Shown here: piece after piece, positions 14,902 through 24,033 of the stretch | Layout: the number at the start of each line of letters is the position of its first letter | Position numbering within the stretch: the first letter of the stretch is position 1 | Source: an uncultured Algibacter sp. | GTDB lineage: Bacteria > Bacteroidota > Bacteroidia > Flavobacteriales > Flavobacteriaceae | Length of the DNA stretch: 50,354 bases | Assembly: GCF_905480415.1 (NCBI RefSeq) | Contig: NZ_CAJQQI010000028.1 | Location: 1-50,354 of the forward strand | Direction of reading: 5' to 3' | Position numbers and translations under genes: made by a program | The notes under the pieces: generated by a model | Told to the model about the DNA's origin: nothing | What the model saw: only the letters and a program-made list of their open reading frames with translations | The model's database searches: none

Positions 14902-15837
14902 TTAGAAGTTGTAAACGACTTCTAATTTATAATCAGACAATGATTGTTTTGCTTTTTGAATATCTTCAGTAAAACCCAAAATATAGCCACCACCACCAGA
15001 ACCACAAAGTTTTAAGTAATACTCATTGGTTTCAATACCTTTTTCCCAAAGTTCATGAAATTGCATGGGAATCATGGGCTTGAAATGATTCAGCACCACT
15101 TTAGACAATTGTTTAGTGTTACTAAATAATGATTTTATATCGCCATTTAAGAAATCGTCAACACATGCATCAGTATGTTTTATAAACTGATTTTTAAGCA
15201 TACTACGAAAACCTTCTTGTTTCATCTTTTCCATAAACAAGCTTACCATTGGAGCAGTTTCGCCAATGATACCACTATCTAATAAAAATACAGCCCCTTT
15301 TCCTTCGCTTTGTTGCGCGGGAATACCTGTAGCTTCAATATTATCTTTAGAATTGATAAGAATTGGAATACTCAAATAACTATTTAAAGGATCTAGGCCA
15401 GAAGATTTTCCATGAAAAAAAGATTCCATTGCAGAAAAAACCGTTTTTAGCGTTAATAATTTCTCTCTAGTTAAATTTTCTAGAACCGTAATTTTATCAA
15501 AAGCATACTTATCATAAATAGCAGCAACTAAAGCACCGCTGCTACCTACACCATACCCTTGTGGAATAGAAGAATCAAAATACATTCCTGAATTAACATC
15601 TTCTAGTAATCGTTCATGATCAAATCGAGCTATATCATTACTTATACCTTGAATATGAGAAGCAAATCGCTTTAAGCTCTCATTAGATTTTATAGCCTCT
15701 TCAGACGGATTTTCATCTTTCTTTAAAGCACCATTATAGAAATTGTAAGGGATAGATAAACCTTTAGAATCTTTTATGATTCCATACTCTCCGAAGAGCA
15801 ATATTTTTGAATAAAATAAAGGTCCTTTCATATGCAA
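14902..15837 (-). CDS. Mevalonate kinase-like GHMP kinase
   Basis: GHMP-fold kinase of 311 residues. Landmarks are the N-terminal FYSKILLFGEYGII (substrate Lys and Glu), the ATP-binding loop IPQGYGVGSSGAL near residue 93, the catalytic KSSGLDPLNSY near 143, and the C-terminal glycine motif LCGSGGGGYILGF near 278. It phosphorylates mevalonate in the cytoplasm, the first committed kinase step of the mevalonate pathway. Its partner diphosphomevalonate decarboxylase is encoded 22 nt upstream on the same strand. An alternative start is the ATG two codons later (15831), which relatives often use. Phosphomevalonate kinase is not in this window, though this enzyme could serve both roles only if shown. 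Confidence 0.85.
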   Translation of the reverse strand: MHMKGPLFYSKILLFGEYGIIKDSKGLSIPYNFYNGALKKDENPSEEAIKSNESLKRFASHIQGISNDIARFDHERLLEDVNSGMYFDSSIPQGYGVGSSGALVAAIYDKYAFDKITVLENLTREKLLTLKTVFSAMESFFHGKSSGLDPLNSYLSIPILINSKDNIEATGIPAQQSEGKGAVFLLDSGIIGETAPMVSLFMEKMKQEGFRSMLKNQFIKHTDACVDDFLNGDIKSLFSNTKQLSKVVLNHFKPMIPMQFHELWEKGIETNEYYLKLCGSGGGGYILGFTEDIQKAKQSLSDYKLEVVYNF

Positions 15838-15859
15838 CTTGTGATTTGGTTAAACAAAA

Positions 15860-16969
15860 TTACAACAGTTTTGCCCCAAAACCAATTTTATCGTTAATAT
15901 ACTGACCTTTCTGACAAAATGCAACTAATTCATTTTGAATGAATTCTAACACTTGAGAAGCCTCACCTTCAGGATATAACACATGTACATTAGCTCCAGC
16001 ATCCAGCGTAAAACAAATTTTAGAACCCGAAGACTTGCGGTAATCCCAAATTTTATTGATAATTTCTAGCGTGTTTGGTTTCATTAAAATAAAATACGGC
16101 ATACTAGTCATCATCATTGCATGAAGTGTTAATGCTTCGCTTTCAACAAGAGCAATAAACGCATCTAAATCGCCTTCTTTCAATATTGAAATCATATCAG
16201 AAAGGTTTTTATCCGCCTGTTTAAATCGTTCTTGAGCAAATGGATGCCCATACATTAAATTATGACCAACAGTACTGCTTACTTGCTTTTCTCCTTTATC
16301 AACTAACAAAATAGTGTCTTGATAGTTTTTGAAATTTTGATGAACATCATTGGGATATTTTACGCCGAATAAATCTGAACTTCCCTCAATCCCATCATGT
16401 TTTCCCCAAACCACTAAATCGCCTTCTAGACTTCTACAAGCACTTCCAGAACCTAATCGCGCTAAAAATGACGCTTTTTTCGTGAAGTAAGTTTCATCAA
16501 TTGATCTTTCGGCGGCGCTCAAAGTGACATCAGATTCTATAATAAGTTTTTCAATACTCATTAAGCACAATGCCAAAGCACTCATTCCTGATGCTGAAGA
16601 TGCAATACCAGAACTGTGCGGAAAGGTATTAGACGTTTCAATCTTAAAATGATAATCTTTCAGAAAGGGCAAATAGTCTTCAACTCGCTTAAAAAAAGTT
16701 TCAATTTTCGGTTTGAAATCATCTTTTTGTTCGCCATCTAAAAACACTTCAAATGAAAAACCACCATGGCTCGCTTTTCTCAAAAAAGTCAAATTGGTAG
16801 TGGTTTTACAATTATCTAGTGTAAAACTAATGGATGGGTTTTCTGGAATTTGATGTTCCTTTTTTCCCCAATATTTAACTAAAGCAATGTTACTTGGTGA
16901 AGACCACGAAAAACTTCCGTTTTCAAGTGAATTAGTATAGGGTGTTGGAATAAAATGTTTTTCTGTCAT
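15860..16969 (-). CDS. mvaD: Diphosphomevalonate decarboxylase
   Basis: GHMP-superfamily enzyme of 369 residues that decarboxylates diphosphomevalonate to isopentenyl diphosphate using ATP. Family motifs are intact: SPSNIALVKYWGKK near residue 25, NPSISFTLDN, the phosphate loop FPHSSGIASSASG near 115, ARLGSGSACRSLEGDL near 170, and TLDAGANVHVLYP near 325 with the catalytic Asp. It is the first gene of a leftward mevalonate kinase/UbiA cluster. A TAGTCTTTG sequence about 20 nt upstream resembles a -7 element with one extra base, and the inverted repeat AAAGACT/AGTCTTT (16987-17009) overlaps it. Confidence 0.92.
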   Translation of the reverse strand: MTEKHFIPTPYTNSLENGSFSWSSPSNIALVKYWGKKEHQIPENPSISFTLDNCKTTTNLTFLRKASHGGFSFEVFLDGEQKDDFKPKIETFFKRVEDYLPFLKDYHFKIETSNTFPHSSGIASSASGMSALALCLMSIEKLIIESDVTLSAAERSIDETYFTKKASFLARLGSGSACRSLEGDLVVWGKHDGIEGSSDLFGVKYPNDVHQNFKNYQDTILLVDKGEKQVSSTVGHNLMYGHPFAQERFKQADKNLSDMISILKEGDLDAFIALVESEALTLHAMMMTSMPYFILMKPNTLEIINKIWDYRKSSGSKICFTLDAGANVHVLYPEGEASQVLEFIQNELVAFCQKGQYINDKIGFGAKLL

Positions 16970-17061
16970 GGCAATGTTCTGCTAACAAAGACTATCTAAA
17001 AGAGTCTTTAAATATTAGTCAATTAACTTTTGGCTAAAATAGTAAATATCTGGTGGTCTTT

Positions 17062-17492
17062 TTAATTTACAGATGACATTGCAATCAACTTTACTATAGT
17101 TCTATAATTTCTTGCAGTTGCTGTCGTTTTTAATTTTCGTTCAAAAGATTACTGTTGAATTTAGCGTTACCATAACCTACAGAACAAAAATAATAATTGC
17201 ATTATTCAGTTATAATAAACTCCTCATTGGGGTAAGAAATTTGAGAAACACCTTCAACCAAATTCTTATCTGGAACAGTATATAGCATGGTAAAATAGCA
17301 ATTGACTTTCTTTTCTTCAGAAAACGGACACTTATCAAAAATTCGCTGTAACCCTTCAGGAGTATTTACTAAAACTGGCACTTCAAACCCGAAATACTCA
17401 TTAATAGTATCATGAGTTTTTAATTCCAGTTTTTCTTTATTTCCCTCGGAAGATTGAAAAACTACATTTCTACTTTGAATATAGATTTGCAT
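17062..17492 (-). pseudogene. DUF1697 pseudogene: 5' truncated, in-frame stop and frameshift
   Basis: From 17492 leftward the frame reads MQIYIQSRNVVFQSSEGN, YFGFEVPVLVNTPEG and FDKCPFSEEKKV, the central part of DUF1697 (YIQSGNVVF, FGFdVPV). The family's first 35-40 residues (LLRGINVGG region) are missing because the preceding flavoprotein gene ends at 17493. TAA occurs at 17202-17204; the same frame then reads CNYYFCSVGYGNAKFNSN, and after a one-base shift it continues FERKLKTTATARNYRT and IVKLIAMSS to TAA at 17062, the normal DUF1697 ending. Three independent lesions show a dead gene. A 96-codon product could still be made but lacks both ends. Confidence 0.85.
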
Positions 17493-18704
17493 TTATTTAG
17501 AAATATTTAAAGCAGCAATATAGGCGCCTGTCCAAGCATTTTGAAAGTTAAACCCACCAGTAACAGCATCTACATTTATAACTTCACCGGCAAAATATAG
17601 ATTCTTGATTCGTTTACTTTCGAACGTTTTAAAATTGACTTCTTTAAGATTTACGCCTCCTGCTGTGACAAATTCTTCTTTAAACGTGCTTTTTCCATCC
17701 ACATTAAAAATAGCTTCAGTAAGTTGACTTGCTAAAGTTTCTAATTGCGCTTTATTTAAATCTGCCCATCGTGTTTCTTCATCCATATTGGAGGCTAAAA
17801 CCAATTTATGCCATAGACGTTTTGGAAGTTCAAATTGTGTTGATTTGAAAACTGTTTTTTTTGCTAAGTCCTGCTTCAAGGTTTTTAAAATTCCCAAACA
17901 CTCTTCAAAAGACTTTTTAATGAAATTTATTTCAATCTGAAATTTGTAATCTCTTTTAGCTAATTCTAAAGCTCCAAAAGCAGATAACTTTAAAATTGAT
18001 GGTGCACTCACGCCCCAATGGGTAATTAGTAAAGGTCCTTCACTCCATAAATCGGTTTCCAAAATTTTTACTTCAACATGTTGTGCTACAACTCCTGGAA
18101 TATCTTGTATGCGCTCATCTTTAATATTGAATGTGAATAATGAAGGGACGGGTTGTGAAATTGTATGTCTTAAATCTTCTAAAAGTTTCCAGATTTTAGG
18201 ATTGCTACCTGTTGCTATCAAAACTTTTTTAGAAGAAAAATCACCTTGAGAGGTTTCTAGATGAAATACTTCATTTTCTTTTGAAATAGACTTCACTGCA
18301 TGACTATACAATACATCTACATGATGCTTTTCAGCTTCATTTAAAAAACAATTGATAATCGTTTGTGAAGAATTAGTTACCGGAAATATTCTCCCGTCTT
18401 CTTCAATCTTAAGTTCAACACCTCGTTTTTCAAACCATCCAATGGTATCGCCCGTCATGAATTGATGAAAAGGTCCTAATAATTCTTTTTCTCCCCGTGG
18501 ATAATTTTGCACTAATTCTTGAGGAATAAATTCTGCATGCGTGACATTACAGCGCCCACCTCCAGAAACTTTTACTTTGGCAAGTCCATCTTTTCCGCGT
18601 TCTAATAAGGCGACTTTTAAACTCGGGTTTTGCTCAGTTATATTTATCGCGGCAAAAAAGCCTGCAGCACCTCCGCCAATAATTATAACGTCTTTATGAA
18701 TCAT
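17493..18704 (-). CDS. HI0933/YhiN-family NAD(P)/FAD-dependent flavoprotein
   Basis: Flavoprotein of 403 residues. FAD-binding motifs are DVIIIGGGAAGFFAA at residue 5, the family signature KVKVSGGGRCNVTH near 43, KKVLIATGS near 164, and the C-terminal NLYFAGEVINVDAVTGGFN followed by QNAWTGAYIAA. The HI0933 family is broadly conserved; its reactions are poorly known, some relatives (BaiN-like) reduce steroid double bonds. The gene overlaps the GDPD-like gene upstream by 4 nt (ATGA), so the two are translationally coupled, and it abuts the DUF1697 pseudogene downstream with no gap. Confidence 0.88.
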   Translation of the reverse strand: MIHKDVIIIGGGAAGFFAAINITEQNPSLKVALLERGKDGLAKVKVSGGGRCNVTHAEFIPQELVQNYPRGEKELLGPFHQFMTGDTIGWFEKRGVELKIEEDGRIFPVTNSSQTIINCFLNEAEKHHVDVLYSHAVKSISKENEVFHLETSQGDFSSKKVLIATGSNPKIWKLLEDLRHTISQPVPSLFTFNIKDERIQDIPGVVAQHVEVKILETDLWSEGPLLITHWGVSAPSILKLSAFGALELAKRDYKFQIEINFIKKSFEECLGILKTLKQDLAKKTVFKSTQFELPKRLWHKLVLASNMDEETRWADLNKAQLETLASQLTEAIFNVDGKSTFKEEFVTAGGVNLKEVNFKTFESKRIKNLYFAGEVINVDAVTGGFNFQNAWTGAYIAALNISK

Positions 18705-19387
18705 AACCTATCGGGGAAATCGGAAATCATCCCATCTACGCCATAAGATTTTATGCGTTCTATAGGGTTTAAGTTATTTACTGTATAGGCGAATACTTTA
18801 TAATCTTTTTTTAGTTCCTCAACAATCTCTAGGGTCAACATGGTGTAGTCGACATGTATAGCAACAGCTTTTATAGTTTTAGCAAAATTAACAGCAGTAT
18901 CTATATTCCTCTCGGTTAGAACTGCTAAAGGTATTTTATCGTTTATTTTGTGCACAGTTTCTAATAAATCTTTTTGAAAACTTGAAACCATGATTTTATT
19001 ATACTCCCAACCCTTTTTATCGATAAAAAACTGTATTAATCTACTCGCCTCCTTTGCAGTATCTTGTCCTTTTAATTCAATATTTAACAAACATTTGTTA
19101 TCTACAAAAGCTAAAACCTCGGACAAGGTTGGAATTTGGCAATATCCTTTAACCACAACTCGTTTTAATTCTTTGAGCGTATGTTTTGAAACTTCACCAG
19201 TACCATTCGTCATTCTATCTAAAGTAAAATCATGAAAGACCACCAATTGTCCAGAAGCACATCTATGGACATCTATATCAATACCATCAACACCTAACGC
19301 CAATGCCTTTTTAATAGACTCTAAAGTGTTTTCTGCCATATGGCCTTTGGCTCCTCTATTGCCTATTTTTAAAACAGGTATACTCAT
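18701..19387 (-). CDS. Glycerophosphodiester phosphodiesterase-like protein with altered active site
   Basis: A 228-residue GDPD-type TIM barrel of the bacterial cytosolic type (no signal peptide). The family should read HRG near the N-terminus, E.D on the next strand and HD further on. Here the first motif is IGNRGAKGH (codon AAT, Asn instead of the catalytic His), the second is GIDIDVH (Asp instead of the metal-binding Glu), while VVFHD is kept, as are LLNIELKG and YGVDGMISDFPDRL at the C-terminus. The fold looks intact and under constraint, but hydrolysis of glycerophosphodiesters is doubtful. It is the first gene of a leftward pair with the flavoprotein, overlapping by 4 nt. Confidence 0.85.
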   Translation of the reverse strand: MSIPVLKIGNRGAKGHMAENTLESIKKALALGVDGIDIDVHRCASGQLVVFHDFTLDRMTNGTGEVSKHTLKELKRVVVKGYCQIPTLSEVLAFVDNKCLLNIELKGQDTAKEASRLIQFFIDKKGWEYNKIMVSSFQKDLLETVHKINDKIPLAVLTERNIDTAVNFAKTIKAVAIHVDYTMLTLEIVEELKKDYKVFAYTVNNLNPIERIKSYGVDGMISDFPDRL

Positions 19388-19454
19388 TGAAAATGATTTA
19401 TTAAATTTAATAATATTCTGTGTAAATTTAGCATTATAAATTTTGACTTCCTAA

Positions 19455-20297
19455 ATGAATAAACTTCTAATTTTAATTTTTTTGATTGTTTCTGCTTGCA
19501 ATACTGGAAATCTAAACGTTATAGCAGACTTGCCAAAGACTTTAAATGAAGTTTCTGGAACTGAAACAACATCAAACATAGACTGGGTTTGGATGCTAAA
19601 CGATGGTGGCAACGAAGCTAGAATTTATGGTGTAAACAACAAAGGGAATATTAAAAAAGAATTAAAAATTAATGCTCAAAATAATGATTGGGAAGACTTA
19701 ACATCTGATCAAAATGGCAACTTATACATAGGTGATTTCGGAAATAACAACAATAAACGTAAGAATTTAACTGTATTAAAAATTAGTGTTGATTCTCTAA
19801 AAAATAAAAGTAACATTAATATTGACCGTATTTCATTTAAATATCCAAATCAGACAAAATTTCCTCCAAAAAAGAAAAGCATGTATTTTGATTGCGAAGC
19901 ATTTTTCCATTACAATGATAGTTTATACTTATTTACTAAAAGTCGTGTAAAAAACGATTTTGGTAAAACAAACTTATATAAAATTCCGACAAAAGCAGGA
20001 CATCATATTGCTGAATTTGTTAGTTCTTTTAACTCTTGTAACGATTTAGGCTGTTGGATTACCTCGGCAGATATTAGTAATGATGGTAAATCTGTCGCCA
20101 TTCTTTCTCCAAAATCTGTTTATGTATTTACAAACTTCACTAATGATGACTTTTTTAGCGGAACCCTAAAGCAATATGATTTTTCTTTTGAATCACAAAA
20201 AGAAGGCGTCTGTTTTAAGGACAACCAAACTTTATATATTACGGACGAAAAAGCGCATGGCAAGGGCGGAAACCTGTATGAGTTTAAATTAGACTAA
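19455..20297 (+). CDS. Predicted beta-propeller-like lipoprotein, function unknown
   Basis: Protein of 280 residues with a short lipoprotein signal (lipobox VSAC, Cys15). The mature part is beta-rich and shows repeated units resembling propeller blades: WVWMLNDGGNEARIYGVN, DWEDLTSDQNGNLYIGDFG, DCEAFFHYNDSLYLFTKS, SADISNDGKSVAILS, KEGVCFKDNQTLYITDE. The pattern of strands ending in YIGD/YLFT/YITD is like SdiA-regulated or esterase-like propeller proteins, which I use only as a comparison. Its stop overlaps by 4 nt the stop of the convergent phosphoesterase gene, so read-through of either would make antisense RNA. No reaction is assigned. Confidence 0.75.
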   Translation: MNKLLILIFLIVSACNTGNLNVIADLPKTLNEVSGTETTSNIDWVWMLNDGGNEARIYGVNNKGNIKKELKINAQNNDWEDLTSDQNGNLYIGDFGNNNNKRKNLTVLKISVDSLKNKSNINIDRISFKYPNQTKFPPKKKSMYFDCEAFFHYNDSLYLFTKSRVKNDFGKTNLYKIPTKAGHHIAEFVSSFNSCNDLGCWITSADISNDGKSVAILSPKSVYVFTNFTNDDFFSGTLKQYDFSFESQKEGVCFKDNQTLYITDEKAHGKGGNLYEFKLD

Positions 20298-23200
20298 AAT
20301 CCAAATCCAACTTTAAAGGCCAAACGTAATCCGTCATCACTATTAAAAGCAGATAAGTTTAATGTTAGAATATCTGCAGCATTTGCAAAAACACCACCAC
20401 CTATTGAGCTATTCCACATGCTTGAATTAAAGGAGTTACTATTTAAAACCAATTCGTCATCAATCCAAATACGTCCATAATCAAAACCAGCATAAACCCC
20501 TATATTTAAAGGAAGTAGTCCTGTTTTAACTGTACGCAAGTTTAAACGTAAATCGGTGTTTTGATAAAATGAATTCTTACCAGAAAAACGTTCGTTTCGA
20601 TAACCACGTAGCCCATTATTTGCTCCTAAATTTGCCCCTTGATAAAACTCAAAATCATCACCAAAAATAAGATGCGCTTTAGCATGCGTAGCAAAAACAA
20701 GCTGACCACTAGGCACTAGTTTATAATCAAATCCAAGTTCTGGTATAAAATAGGCAAATCCTTTTGACTCTTCTAAATTAGAGGTATAACCAAATTTTAA
20801 ACTGGTTTGCATTCCTAAAGTAGGAAATGCTTCGCTATCTTTATTTTGATAACTATACATAGCCTCAACTCCTACAAAATCTTCCTGATTTTCTTCTCCG
20901 TTAGCTACATAAAATGTATTTATATATCGATCACTCGTTTTTTCAACTTCAATGGACTCATAACTTAAACCTAATTTAAAATGCGCGCCTAACTCACCTC
21001 TCCAATTTAATGATGGTGCAAATTTTAGTGTACTCAATTTTACACGATTATAGTCTAAATCAAAATTATCCTCGTCATCACTATTTAAGTTAGATGTACT
21101 ATTTCCAAAACCAAAGAAATTAATAGCATAATTGGGACTTGTATATTTAGCATTCAACCCTAAATTCCATGAACCAATTACATTAGCAAATTCACCATTA
21201 TATTCAAAATCGAATCCACTTGTAGCAAAATAGTAAGCCCCAGAAAAAGTATGTTGCGAACTAAACGGATTACGTTCAAAACCATAATTGGTAAGCACAT
21301 TTGTAAATCCCATTTTAAAACCATCATCTGGGTTCGCGCCTAATAATGGCGTAAATTGATTGGTACTATTTTTGGGCTTTGCGTAATCATATATATTTGT
21401 TTCATAATCATCTGTTAAGTTTTTGCTCCCTTTATTGGTAGTAAACTCATTTTTCTTAGACTTGTAATCATACATTTTAACTTTCTTTCCATTTTCAATA
21501 GTATATGTATCATTATTTTGTCCTCCAACTAGCCTTAATTTAATAAGATTATCTCCCTCTCCAATAACATTAAACACATCATCATCATCTAATCCATATA
21601 CCCAAATTTCTTTGGTATCTTCTTTATTATATTTCTTTTGATGTAAAACAGTTCCTTTCTTACCATTCTTAATGCGATACGCTGATAGTTTGGTGTTTCC
21701 GTTTGGCATACGCTCAATTTCAAACAAATCGTCTTTATCAGTTCCTTTTACTAGTGGCGTTTTATTAAGCGCCTTATAATATATGTTTGCTATTTCTGGG
21801 AGATTTTTAAGTCGTGCTTGAAGCACTCGTTTTATCTCTTGAACTGTTTGGTCTTGAACTTCATCCGGAAAGTTCTTAAATGCATTATCAATAATAGCAT
21901 CAGTCAAGTTCTTTTGAATGAAAGCCACCTGCTCTTCCCATTGTTGTTTTGTGGTTTCATTTAACAACATCATATCTAAAGAAAACGGACTAAAATTAAA
22001 TCCTTTTACATTTCTAATGTCATCATTAAATCCTTCCATTAGTTTTAAAGGTGGTACAATTCGAGTTGCTAAATTCATTAAAGCACCATCTCCCATTATA
22101 GAAAATGCTTGATCTCTATCTCTAGGAATTGGTCTATAAACAACTTTGCCAGACTCTTTAAACTCAGCCCAACGCCATTGGTCAACATGCCTATCCCAAT
22201 CACCAATTGCCATATCAAATAATCGAGCTCTTAAAAACATCTCGTCATCAACTACATATTTTTCGTCTTTACGCAGCTTCTTCATTAAATCGTTAGTACT
22301 TTCAATTTTATTTGAGTTCCCAAAACTATTAAGATTTCCATGACCATCAGATACATGCTCTTCTATCATATATAATTCATCTCCAAAATCTTGGTTAAAA
22401 CTCGATAAAGCATGTTGTTTTGGAACAAAATATAATACCGGATTGGTATGGTATAAATTAACCGCATCAGATAAATCACCGGTTACAAATGGCGCATAAG
22501 GGTGGGATCCTGTATAAAAATCTTGTAATAAACTTTCGGTAGCTGTTCCATCAAACTGCCCTTCGATATACTGATCTTTAAAAGCCATAGCTTGTAGATA
22601 CACCGTGGCACTTTTTCTGATGGCACGCATAACATAGCGTTTACCATCTTTATTTATAAATTGAAGCGATTTTGATTGGTGTCCACCTCCTTTTCTTGTT
22701 GGTGTTAAGCCTCCAAACAGAGTGTCTAAATTAACAGTTGGCACTATTACTTTTGCACCATAATATGTTCTATAACGTTCTCCCCAAATATATTTATAGA
22801 AACCACTTTTAACGATTTCTTTTTCAGAATACACTGACGCCGTTTTTTGGTCAGGAAAAGAATCATCATAAGTGGAAATATTATCCACTTTATCTTCTGA
22901 AAATACTTCTGTTTGAAAAATAACTTTATCATCTTGAGCTGAATAAAACCGAACAGCTGATGACCCATCTTTAAACACATCTAACCTGGTAAAACCAGAA
23001 TCGCTTGTAGAAAACTCCCCATTTACATTACGAGTAGCAGTCGATTTTGAGCCAGCACCACTAATAATTTGAGGTAAATTATCTTTAACTAAATACTGCA
23101 AACTATGTTCATGTCCAGATACAAAAAGGGCTTTATCATTTTCTTGAGCTAAGGTAACAACACGTTTTTTAAAGGCATTGTACTTTTTGTTTTGCAAATC

Positions 23201-23989
23201 GGCAGGAGACACTCCACTCGTTTTTCTTAGTATATTTTTTAAGGTTCCTAAAATAGGAATAGGTTTTAAATGAGATACAAAATCATATTGTCCGCCATGA
23301 GGCCCATTGGTAAACATTGGATGATGCAAAGCGATAATAGTCGTTTTCCCTCTAGCTTTTTTAATTAAACTTTCTAACTCTTCAAAAAACTTAAATCGTG
23401 TTTTAATTTCGCAATCATCATTTATTGTTGGGTGTTTATCCCAGTTTGTTAAATACCATTCAGAATCAATAATAATCATAACGATATCATCTGAGATTTC
23501 TACTTTTTCAATTGGGCATCCATTTTCAGGTAAAAATGTATTTTTTCCAAGAGCATCTTCAATGTATTTTTCTTGTCGTTTTAAGCCTTTTAAACCATTA
23601 CTATACCAATCATGATTTCCAGGAATAAAAATAGCTTCTCCTTTAAAATCTTTTACAGCACTAGTTTGTGCCTTTAACTGATATTCGGCGAAAGCCCTAC
23701 TCTCATCTTTTTTTCCAGGTAAACCTTTAGGATAAATATTATCACCCAAAAAAATAGCTGTACTGTTTTTTGATGCCTTATTTAATTCAGACTTAAAAGC
23801 CTTTAAAGCCTCTGAAGATGATCCTATAGGAGAATTACCTGCATCACCAATTAAATAAAAGGAATGTGCTATTTTTTTATCTGGAAAAGCAGTTTGCTTA
23901 ATAGTAGCTTTATATTGAGAATTATAAGTTGCACAGGCGTTTAGGGAAATTATAACGACGAACAGAAATGTTATTTTTTGAAACTTCAT
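20294..23989 (-). CDS. Giant lipoprotein: metallophosphoesterase + kinase-like middle domain + outer-membrane beta-barrel
   Basis: Protein of 1231 residues. A lipoprotein signal (LNAC, Cys19) precedes a calcineurin-type phosphoesterase domain (about 40-330): IGDAG, FLGDNIYP, IPGNHDWYSNG, ALHHPMFTNG, VSGHEHSLQ. A middle region (about 400-830) has KRYVMRAIRKSA near 450, ARLFDMAIGDWDRHVDQW near 597 and RPIPRDRDQAF near 621. The last 380 residues are amphipathic strands ending in Phe, as in Omp85/surface-antigen barrels (GANNGLRGYRNERF is the usual RGY motif). It should sit in the outer membrane. Bacteroidota have homologues called only metallophosphoesterase. The DRH...PRDRD pair recalls HipA/CotH-type kinases; that is my inference. 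Confidence 0.82.
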   Translation of the reverse strand: MKFQKITFLFVVIISLNACATYNSQYKATIKQTAFPDKKIAHSFYLIGDAGNSPIGSSSEALKAFKSELNKASKNSTAIFLGDNIYPKGLPGKKDESRAFAEYQLKAQTSAVKDFKGEAIFIPGNHDWYSNGLKGLKRQEKYIEDALGKNTFLPENGCPIEKVEISDDIVMIIIDSEWYLTNWDKHPTINDDCEIKTRFKFFEELESLIKKARGKTTIIALHHPMFTNGPHGGQYDFVSHLKPIPILGTLKNILRKTSGVSPADLQNKKYNAFKKRVVTLAQENDKALFVSGHEHSLQYLVKDNLPQIISGAGSKSTATRNVNGEFSTSDSGFTRLDVFKDGSSAVRFYSAQDDKVIFQTEVFSEDKVDNISTYDDSFPDQKTASVYSEKEIVKSGFYKYIWGERYRTYYGAKVIVPTVNLDTLFGGLTPTRKGGGHQSKSLQFINKDGKRYVMRAIRKSATVYLQAMAFKDQYIEGQFDGTATESLLQDFYTGSHPYAPFVTGDLSDAVNLYHTNPVLYFVPKQHALSSFNQDFGDELYMIEEHVSDGHGNLNSFGNSNKIESTNDLMKKLRKDEKYVVDDEMFLRARLFDMAIGDWDRHVDQWRWAEFKESGKVVYRPIPRDRDQAFSIMGDGALMNLATRIVPPLKLMEGFNDDIRNVKGFNFSPFSLDMMLLNETTKQQWEEQVAFIQKNLTDAIIDNAFKNFPDEVQDQTVQEIKRVLQARLKNLPEIANIYYKALNKTPLVKGTDKDDLFEIERMPNGNTKLSAYRIKNGKKGTVLHQKKYNKEDTKEIWVYGLDDDDVFNVIGEGDNLIKLRLVGGQNNDTYTIENGKKVKMYDYKSKKNEFTTNKGSKNLTDDYETNIYDYAKPKNSTNQFTPLLGANPDDGFKMGFTNVLTNYGFERNPFSSQHTFSGAYYFATSGFDFEYNGEFANVIGSWNLGLNAKYTSPNYAINFFGFGNSTSNLNSDDEDNFDLDYNRVKLSTLKFAPSLNWRGELGAHFKLGLSYESIEVEKTSDRYINTFYVANGEENQEDFVGVEAMYSYQNKDSEAFPTLGMQTSLKFGYTSNLEESKGFAYFIPELGFDYKLVPSGQLVFATHAKAHLIFGDDFEFYQGANLGANNGLRGYRNERFSGKNSFYQNTDLRLNLRTVKTGLLPLNIGVYAGFDYGRIWIDDELVLNSNSFNSSMWNSSIGGGVFANAADILTLNLSAFNSDDGLRLAFKVGFGF

Positions 23990-24033
23990 ATTAGGTTAGC
24001 TTAATTTTTTAAAGATAATAATTACAATTTTAT

